In this document: positions 1-4,804 of the stretch, piece after piece
How the letters are laid out: each line of letters opens with the position of its first letter
How positions within the stretch are numbered: the first letter of the stretch is position 1
Assembly: GCA_001751005.1 (NCBI GenBank)
Contig: MAXL01000212.1
Span: 1-6,666, forward strand
DNA: 6,666 bases
Direction: 5' to 3'
Source: Desulfobacterales bacterium S5133MH16
GTDB lineage: Bacteria; Desulfobacterota; Desulfobacteria; Desulfobacterales; UBA11574
Notes under the pieces: model-generated
The model's input: the letters and a program-made list of their open reading frames with translations, nothing else
Told to the model about the DNA's origin: nothing
Database searches by the model: none
Program-made: the position numbers and the translations under genes

Positions 1-129
1 GAACTCAAAACATTCTTGAAGGATCACATTGCCATCTACAAGCTGCCCAGAGCCATTGAGTACCGGGATGAACTGCCGCGAACACCCACCGGCAAACTCC
101 TGCGGCGCCATCTGAGGCCGCCCAAATAA
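1..129 (+). CDS. Acyl-CoA synthetase (AMP-forming), C-terminal fragment
   Basis: The window opens inside a reading frame that runs from base 1 to a TAA at 127-129 and gives 42 residues. The fragment ends with ELPRTPTGKLLRR. This matches the A10 motif of the adenylate-forming (ANL) superfamily, whose lysine (codon 94-96 here) is needed for the adenylation half-reaction. The preceding YKLPRAIEYRDELPR is typical of fatty-acid or other carboxylate CoA ligases, which convert acid, ATP and CoA to acyl-CoA, AMP and PPi in the cytoplasm. Most of the protein lies upstream of the window, so substrate and start cannot be judged. An acetyl-CoA synthetase, a benzoate-CoA ligase-like enzyme or a non-CoA adenylating enzyme remain possible. 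Confidence 0.85.
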   Translation, partial: ELKTFLKDHIAIYKLPRAIEYRDELPRTPTGKLLRRHLRPPK

Positions 130-156
130 GAAACAGTTAGTAGTTGTCATACTCAT

Positions 157-162
157 TATAAT
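157..162 (+). promoter_or_regulatory. Candidate -10 box (TATAAT) for the small CxxC-protein gene
   Basis: A perfect TATAAT lies 64 bases upstream of the ATG at 227. No good -35 hexamer sits 16-18 bases upstream; the best is about CAGTTA at 134-139 with a 17-base spacer. Transcription would be expected to start near 169, inside the left arm of the palindrome at 163-192. The A/T-rich context makes a chance match possible. Confidence 0.35.
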
Positions 163-192
163 TTTCCCTCACTCCGGACGGAGTGAGGGAAA
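163..192. repeat. Perfect 13-bp inverted repeat (hairpin or operator)
   Basis: TTTCCCTCACTCC at 163-175 is the exact reverse complement of GGAGTGAGGGAAA at 180-192, leaving a GGAC loop. It starts 33 bases after the stop codon of the acyl-CoA synthetase, so it could end or protect that transcript. However, neither strand shows a U-rich run after the stem, which argues against a classic intrinsic terminator. Its position directly after a TATAAT box suggests an alternative role as a protein-binding palindrome or a 5'-end RNA structure for the next gene. The symmetry is certain; the role is not. Confidence 0.6.
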
Positions 193-226
193 TAATGTAT
201 AACAACTAAATAAAAGGAGGAAAATA

Positions 227-409
227 ATGTCAGTTTTTGCCGCCACTAAGATTGCAAAAAATATTGTTTGCAGGCAATGTCTTAACATGGAGGAAATGGT
301 CACGGCCCAGAGAGGCATAACCGATCCGGTGACCAATGAAGAAGTGGAGGAAAAAGAAATTCTCTGCGCTCGGTGTGGTAAGAAAATCGAGCCGTTCAAA
401 CCATTTTAG
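227..409 (+). CDS. Small two-CxxC (zinc-ribbon-like) protein, function unknown
   Basis: This 60-residue protein starts at an ATG 7 bases after a strong AAAAGGAGG ribosome binding site (212-220) and ends at TAG. It contains CRQC at residues 15-18 and CARCG at 47-51, so four cysteines in two CxxC knuckles could bind one zinc ion. About 28 residues lie between the knuckles, including an acidic stretch (EEVEEKE, 38-44). No signal peptide or membrane helix is visible, so it is probably cytoplasmic. The good ribosome site, the cysteine pattern and a terminator 13 bases past the stop indicate a real, monocistronic gene. I do not recognise a named family. A rubredoxin-like iron site is less likely because the typical rubredoxin sequence around the second knuckle is absent. 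Function cannot be assigned. Confidence 0.75.
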   Translation: MSVFAATKIAKNIVCRQCLNMEEMVTAQRGITDPVTNEEVEEKEILCARCGKKIEPFKPF

Positions 410-421
410 CTTTAAAATCAG

Positions 422-452
422 CCCCCCCGGAAACCGGGGGGCCAACTTTTCT
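422..452 (+). terminator. Rho-independent terminator of the small CxxC-protein gene
   Basis: CCCCCCGG at 423-430 pairs with CCGGGGGG at 434-441 around an AAA loop. This gives an 8-bp all-GC stem, followed within five bases by CTTTTCTT. It lies 13 bases after the TAG and separates the small gene from the repeat region and the ABC operon. Confidence 0.8.
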
Positions 453-469
453 TATCAAACCCTTACCTA

Positions 470-546
470 CTGACCACTGACCCCAGAACCACTGACCCCA
501 GAACCTCTGAACCCAGAACCTCTGAACCCTGAACCTCTGAACCCCC
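470..546. repeat. 15-nt tandem repeat array (CTGAmCCCAGAACCT type)
   Basis: Four consecutive 15-nt units (477-491, 492-506, 507-521, 522-536) have the forms CTGACCCCAGAACCA, CTGACCCCAGAACCT, CTGAACCCAGAACCT and CTGAACCCTGAACCT. A half unit CTGACCA precedes them (470-476) and a decaying CTGAACCCCC follows (537-546). Each unit is itself an 8+7 duplication of a TGAACC-like core. Neighbouring units differ by one or two bases, as expected for replication slippage followed by mutation. It lies after a terminator, carries no gene and has no spacers. I associate similar TGAACC strings with intergenic DNA of Desulfobacterota, but function is unknown. Confidence 0.85.
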
Positions 547-610
547 ACTTTTTTTCAGCTTCATACTTGAAAGCAAGAATACCTCGTGCCATACTCGTGG
601 AAAAGATAAA
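547..610 (+). promoter_or_regulatory. Spacer between repeat arrays, with a possible sigma-70 promoter
   Basis: This stretch separates the two repeat families. TTGAAA at 567-572 and CATACT at 590-595 are 17 bases apart, a plausible sigma-70 promoter with five of six and four of six consensus matches. If used, the message would run through the inverted heptamer arrays before reaching the ABC genes, giving a leader of roughly 270 bases. No better promoter is evident closer to the ABC start. The support is sequence resemblance only. Confidence 0.25.
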
Positions 611-824
611 CATCGAACAGACTGAACATCGAACATCGAACGTCCAACATCGAATGGTGAATGGGAAAAGAGGAAAGAGAAAAAACTGTTGAATGTTCGG
701 TATGGGTTTTTCTTTCGATTTTAAAAAATTGAGGAGCGGAGCGACATCATTATTCGATGTTCAACGTTGGACGTTCGATGTTGGACGTTAATCTTTTCAT
801 ACGTTCGATGTTCGATGTTGGACG
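611..824. repeat. Inverted pair of degenerate heptamer arrays
   Basis: The right arm (753-824) is built of 7-nt units TTCGATG, TTCAACG, TTGGACG, TTCGATG, TTGGACG (753-787). A 16-base interruption follows, then TTCGATG, TTCGATG, TTGGACG (804-824). The left arm (611-654) carries the reverse complements: CATCGAA at 611, 627, 634 and 648 and CGTCCAA at 641. The longest exact match is 17 bp: GAACGTCCAACATCGAA (638-654) against 811-827, with a second 16-bp match at 774-789. Between the arms lie about 98 bases with a purine-rich stretch (663-684), a degenerate unit near 689-695 and GAGGAGCGGAGCGAC (731-745). No gene is visible. RNA from this region could fold into a long imperfect hairpin upstream of the ABC operon. 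Confidence 0.85.
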
Positions 825-868
825 TTCATCTTTCAACAAGTTGTAGAGTTTACGAGACGTTTGATCAT

Positions 869-2626
869 ATGAAATCTTTCTATTTAATAAAACCTTATCT
901 ATTGGAAAAGAAATTTTTCATCTTATTGGGCCTTGCCTGTTTGATTATAGTAGATTTTTTGCAGCTTTGTATCCCCCGAATTATAAAATGGACTGTGGAC
1001 GATCTTACTGCCTACAGGATCGATATCAGAACCCTGTTAATCTATGCGCTTTACATCGTGGGAATTTCAATTCTGATCGGTATTTTTCGCTATTTGTGGA
1101 GACGCTGTCTCATCGGCACGTCACGGCGGGTTGAAGAAGGCCTTCGCAACAGGCTTTTTGGCCATGTTCAGACCCTTTCCGCCTCATATTTCGATAAAGT
1201 CAAAACCGGAGATCTCATGGCACATGCCACAAATGATATTCAACATATCCGAATGGCCACCGGTATGGGCATGGTGGCGCTGACCGACGCAATAGTTTTA
1301 GGTACCGCAGCAATCGGGTTTATGGCATACATCAATGTCAAACTGACCGTCTTTGTACTCATCCCCATGCCCATGATCGTTTTGGGGGCCCGTTTTTTCA
1401 GTAAAAAAATGCACCGTCTCTACGGGGAGGTGCAAGAGGCGTTTTCGGATTTAACCGAAGTGGTTCGAGAACGGTTTGCAGGAATCCGTATTATAAAGGC
1501 GTATAACCGACAACAGGAGGCGGCATCCAGGGTTGAAGATGTTTCAAAGGATTATATCGGTAAAAATTTGAGCCTGGTAAGAATTACCGGGTCTTTTTTC
1601 CCCATGATGGTTTTTTTCTCAAACTTAAGCCTTGCAATCGTGCTCTTTTTAGGAGGCAGACAGACCATAACCTTTACCATAACGCCGGGAGATTTTGTCG
1701 CCTTCATCAGCTATCTTGGGCTCCTGACATGGCCCATGATGGCTATAGGATGGGTAACAAACCTTATCCAGCGGGGCAAAGCATCACTCGACAGAATCGA
1801 TAAGATCATTCAGACCCTTCCGGAGATTGATGATCGGCCGGGGGAAGTTATCCTTAAACGGGTTAAGGGACCCGTGGTTTTTAAAAATGTTACATTTTCC
1901 TATGCACCTGATGTTCAGGAATCCGGATTGTTTTCGGTTCTTGCTCGCATTGATATAAACGTCGATTACGGGAAGATCCTGGGAATAGTTGGCCCTCCGG
2001 GGAGCGGCAAGTCAACCCTTTTAAACCTGATTCCACGGATCTTTGACGTGTCACAGGGGAGCATTATGTTAGACGGGATAGATATTCGCAAGCTAAAGGT
2101 TCGTGATTTGAGATCCCGGATTTCATTCATGCCCCAGGAACCTTTTTTATTTGCCGGTACAATTCGTGAAAACATAACGTTGGGCAATAAAAAGATAAAA
2201 GATGCGGAATTGATCCGGGCGGCTGAAGCCGCATGGATTTATGATACCATAACCTCGTTTCCCAAGGGTTTTGAGACCCTGGTGGGGGAAAAGGGGATTG
2301 TTCTTTCCGGCGGCCAGAAACAGCGTGTGGCTCTGGCACGTGCTTTGCTCAAGGATTCATCAATTATGATACTGGATGATCCCATCAGTCAGGTTGATAT
2401 GGAAACCGGTGATGCCATCATAAAAACAATCCGGTCCATGGCCGGGCACAAGACCATCATCATTGTCTCGCACCGGCTTTCCGCCGTTCGATTTGCAGAT
2501 CAGATTATCGCCCTTGAAAAGGGTCGTATTATAGAATCCGGAACTCATACCCAACTCATGGCGCAGGATAAATATTACGCAAAAACATTCCGTCTCCAGG
2601 AGATAGAAGAGGAATATGCATACTGA
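869..2626 (+). CDS. ABC exporter half-transporter, subunit with degenerate Walker B (BmrC/MdlA-like)
   Basis: This is an inner-membrane exporter subunit of 585 residues, with a membrane domain followed by an ATPase domain. Membrane helices fall at about 16-36, 55-77, 133-154, 158-176, 240-262 and 276-298. The ATPase has an A-loop Tyr near 345, Walker A GPPGSGKST at 375-383, Q-loop Q423, signature LSGGQ at 479-483, Walker B ending in D503, and H-loop H535. Residue 504 is Asp where an active site has Glu (LDDP), so its own Walker site should hydrolyse ATP poorly. This is known for BmrC, MdlA and TM287, and its length equals that recalled for BmrC. I chose ATG 869 because MKSFYLIKPYLL begins as relatives do. 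The frame is open back to a TTG at 767, but that part is repeat-derived. The ribosome site at 869 is weak. The stop overlaps the next start by 11 bases. The substrate (drug, lipid or peptide) cannot be inferred. Confidence 0.93.
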   Translation: MKSFYLIKPYLLEKKFFILLGLACLIIVDFLQLCIPRIIKWTVDDLTAYRIDIRTLLIYALYIVGISILIGIFRYLWRRCLIGTSRRVEEGLRNRLFGHVQTLSASYFDKVKTGDLMAHATNDIQHIRMATGMGMVALTDAIVLGTAAIGFMAYINVKLTVFVLIPMPMIVLGARFFSKKMHRLYGEVQEAFSDLTEVVRERFAGIRIIKAYNRQQEAASRVEDVSKDYIGKNLSLVRITGSFFPMMVFFSNLSLAIVLFLGGRQTITFTITPGDFVAFISYLGLLTWPMMAIGWVTNLIQRGKASLDRIDKIIQTLPEIDDRPGEVILKRVKGPVVFKNVTFSYAPDVQESGLFSVLARIDINVDYGKILGIVGPPGSGKSTLLNLIPRIFDVSQGSIMLDGIDIRKLKVRDLRSRISFMPQEPFLFAGTIRENITLGNKKIKDAELIRAAEAAWIYDTITSFPKGFETLVGEKGIVLSGGQKQRVALARALLKDSSIMILDDPISQVDMETGDAIIKTIRSMAGHKTIIIVSHRLSAVRFADQIIALEKGRIIESGTHTQLMAQDKYYAKTFRLQEIEEEYAY

Positions 2627-4622
2627 TTTCGGTTATTTCGAGGAAAAGCAGCTTGGCAAGCCTTATGACGTGAAGTTATTAAGACGGCTTTATCCATATA
2701 CCGTGCCTTACAGACTGCTGTTGCTCTGCTCGATCATTCTGGTTGTTTTCATAACCCTGTTGGACCTTTCGCTTCCGTATGTTACTAAAATTGCCATTGA
2801 CCGGTATATTGTACCGCAAAAGGAATCCGCCGGGAATAAACGCCCTGATTCGGCTAAAGATAAAGTCAGATACTTAAAGGCGGATATCACCGACCCTGCA
2901 ATCCAGGCGATTGTTTATAAATATTCCGACCGTTTCGAGATCGATGAATCTTTTGCGCGAATATCTTTTGACGAGCTTTCTCAACTTGAGAAAAAAGATC
3001 TTGCAATATTGCGCAAAGATGATCTTGCCGGCGTCACTTTTATTACGGCTATTTTCCTTGCCATGGTCATGGCCGGGTTTGTTCTCAATATGGTGCAGGT
3101 CATCATCATGGAATATACCGGCCAAATGATCATGCACGATCTGAGGGTAAAGCTGTTTGCACATATCCAGAGCCTGTCGGTTGCATTTTTTACGCGCAAT
3201 CCCGTGGGCCGTCTTGTGACTCGGGTCGCAAATGATATTCAGAACATGCATGAACTGTTCACTTCGGTTATCGTATTTGTTTTCAAGGATCTTTTTCTGC
3301 TGGCAGGGATCACCCTTGTTCTCCTTAGTATTAACTGGCGCCTGGCACTGGTTTGTTTTACGGTAATCCCCTTTGTTATATATGCTTCCATTCATTTTTC
3401 AGGCCAGGCCAGGGAAGCATTCAGAATCTTACGGCTGAAAATCGCAGAGATCAATACACAGTTTTCGGAAACCATCGGCGGGATAAAGGTGATTCAGCTA
3501 TTTTTACAGGAGAAGAGAAATTATCTTGGTTTTAAAAGGCTGAATCACGAGCACTACCTGGCCGGCATGAGGCAGGTACATGTTTTCGCGGTGTTTATGC
3601 CTGTTATAGAACTTCTGGGGGCGGTTGCCATTGCGGTTGTGATTTTTTATGGCGGCGGCCAAGTTCTGGCGGAGACCATCAGCCTGGGCGCTCTGGTTGC
3701 CTTTCTTTCCTATATGAAGATGTTTTTCAGACCGATCCGGGACATTGCTGAAAAATACAATATCCTGCAAAATTCCATGGCATCGGCGGAGAGGATATTT
3801 TTAATCCTGGATAGCACGGAAAGCCTGCCGCAGGTTGCTCCCGCTATTGAATCCGGGACAACATCCGGCTCAAAAACTCAAAGACAGGCGTTGGAAAAAA
3901 TTTCGGAGGTCTCCCTGAAAAATGTTTCCTTCGAATATGTTGACGGTGAAACCGTTCTTAAAAATGTTTCGCTCAGCATCACTGCCGGGAAAACCCTGGC
4001 TATTGTGGGCCCCACAGGATCGGGCAAGACATCAATAATTAATCTCATCATCCGGTTTTATGACCCTGCATCCGGGCGGGTTCTTCTGAACGGAATTGAT
4101 ATCAAAAAAATATCCACTCCTTATTTGAGAGCCAAAATGGCGCTGGTCATGCAGGACCCTTTTTTGTTTTCGAAAACCATACGGGATAATATTACCTTTG
4201 GAAAAAGCAATATTTCAGAACCGGCCCTTCAGCAAATTTTAGAACGTTCAAATTGCAAAACCTTCATAGACAGATTGCCGGCCGGCCTTGATACCGTGCT
4301 CTCTGAAGGGGGCGCATCAATTTCAAGCGGCGAACGCCAGTTAATATCCATTGCAAGGGCTTTTGCACGCGATCCGGACCTTATTATACTTGATGAAGCA
4401 ACCTCATATATCGATTCGGAAACCGAACATAAAATACAGGGGGCTTTATTTAATCTCATGGCAAACAGAACGTCCATAATTGTCGCCCACCGGCTTTCAA
4501 CAGCCCGGGGGGCTGACAAAATTATCGTGCTGAACAGAGGAAAGATTGTCGAGGCCGGAAACCACTTAGAATTAATGCAAAAAAAAGGTTTTTATTTTCG
4601 ATTGAATCAGTTGCAAAGTTAA
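2616..4622 (+). CDS. ABC exporter half-transporter, catalytic-Glu subunit with extracytoplasmic insert (BmrD/MdlB-like)
   Basis: This 668-residue partner of the preceding gene has a membrane domain and an ATPase domain. Its ATG lies inside the end of the upstream gene behind AGAAGAGG, implying translational coupling and equal amounts of both subunits. Helix 1 is about 33-56 and helix 2 about 141-163. Between them is a hydrophilic, charged, cysteine-free insert (about 66-137), predicted to face outside and absent from typical half-transporters of about 580-600 residues. BmrD has an extra domain at the same place and a similar length. The ATPase shows Walker A GPTGSGKTS (465-473), Q-loop Q513, Walker B LDEA with D593 and catalytic E594, and H-loop H625. 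The signature is ISSGE (569-573) instead of LSGGQ. With the first subunit this gives one complete and one degenerate ATP site. Substrate is unknown; multidrug or lipid export is the family guess. Confidence 0.93.
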   Translation: MHTDFGYFEEKQLGKPYDVKLLRRLYPYTVPYRLLLLCSIILVVFITLLDLSLPYVTKIAIDRYIVPQKESAGNKRPDSAKDKVRYLKADITDPAIQAIVYKYSDRFEIDESFARISFDELSQLEKKDLAILRKDDLAGVTFITAIFLAMVMAGFVLNMVQVIIMEYTGQMIMHDLRVKLFAHIQSLSVAFFTRNPVGRLVTRVANDIQNMHELFTSVIVFVFKDLFLLAGITLVLLSINWRLALVCFTVIPFVIYASIHFSGQAREAFRILRLKIAEINTQFSETIGGIKVIQLFLQEKRNYLGFKRLNHEHYLAGMRQVHVFAVFMPVIELLGAVAIAVVIFYGGGQVLAETISLGALVAFLSYMKMFFRPIRDIAEKYNILQNSMASAERIFLILDSTESLPQVAPAIESGTTSGSKTQRQALEKISEVSLKNVSFEYVDGETVLKNVSLSITAGKTLAIVGPTGSGKTSIINLIIRFYDPASGRVLLNGIDIKKISTPYLRAKMALVMQDPFLFSKTIRDNITFGKSNISEPALQQILERSNCKTFIDRLPAGLDTVLSEGGASISSGERQLISIARAFARDPDLIILDEATSYIDSETEHKIQGALFNLMANRTSIIVAHRLSTARGADKIIVLNRGKIVEAGNHLELMQKKGFYFRLNQLQS

Positions 4623-4633
4623 ATTCATTTTTC

Positions 4634-4663
4634 TATTGACAATATCAATTTTTTTTGCATTAT
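4634..4663 (+). promoter_or_regulatory. Candidate sigma-70 promoter with overlapping palindrome
   Basis: A perfect -35 hexamer TTGACA (4636-4641) is followed after 16 bases by CATTAT (4658-4663), which matches four of six bases of the -10 consensus. The -35 box lies inside the 11-base palindrome TATTGACAATA (4634-4644), which could be an operator half or chance. It begins 12 bases after the stop of the second ABC gene and would drive the ligase gene with a leader of about 135 bases. No intrinsic terminator is seen after the ABC genes, so some readthrough is possible. Confidence 0.45.
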
Positions 4664-4737
4664 TGCGGTGTTTAATTGATTTAACAGGCAAGTGATCTGA
4701 GGATTTTAATTCTATTATTATGATATTATGAATCTAA

Positions 4738-4776
4738 AGGAACCTTCAAGATGGATACCGGGTTCCTGTGTTTTAT
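4738..4776 (+). promoter_or_regulatory. Leader hairpin upstream of the ligase gene
   Basis: AGGAACC (4738-4744) pairs with GGTTCCT (4761-4767) around a 16-base loop, followed by GTGTTTTATT. The stem plus short T-rich tail could act as a weak attenuator or terminator for upstream transcription, or as a structured 5' leader. I do not recognise a known riboswitch. The ribosome binding site lies about 20 bases further down and is not sequestered by this stem. Confidence 0.3.
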
Positions 4777-4787
4777 TAACCTTTTAT

Positions 4788-4796
4788 AGAGGAGGA
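4788..4796 (+). promoter_or_regulatory. Strong ribosome binding site for the ligase gene
   Basis: AGAGGAGGA ends 8 bases before the ATG at 4805 and fixes that start. It is much stronger than the sites of the ABC genes, consistent with high expression. Confidence 0.75.
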
Positions 4797-4804
4797 TTGG
4801 ATAA

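Noticed and set aside
169..399. 76-codon minus-strand frame opposite the small CxxC gene
   Set aside because: The plus-strand gene has the ribosome site, cysteine motifs and terminator; the minus frame has none of these.
423..441. The GC-rich stem as part of the repeat element
   Set aside because: It follows the stop codon by 13 bases and has a T-rich tail, so it is explained as an intrinsic terminator.
470..830. CRISPR-like array
   Set aside because: Units are 7 or 15 nt and contiguous, with no unique spacers and no cas genes.
767..868. In-frame TTG start giving a 619-residue first ABC protein
   Set aside because: The added 34 residues are translated heptamer repeats, and family members begin at the position of ATG 869.
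2874..3395. 173-codon minus-strand frame inside the second ABC gene
   Set aside because: The plus strand encodes conserved transporter sequence here; the minus product is His- and Asn-rich without a recognisable domain.
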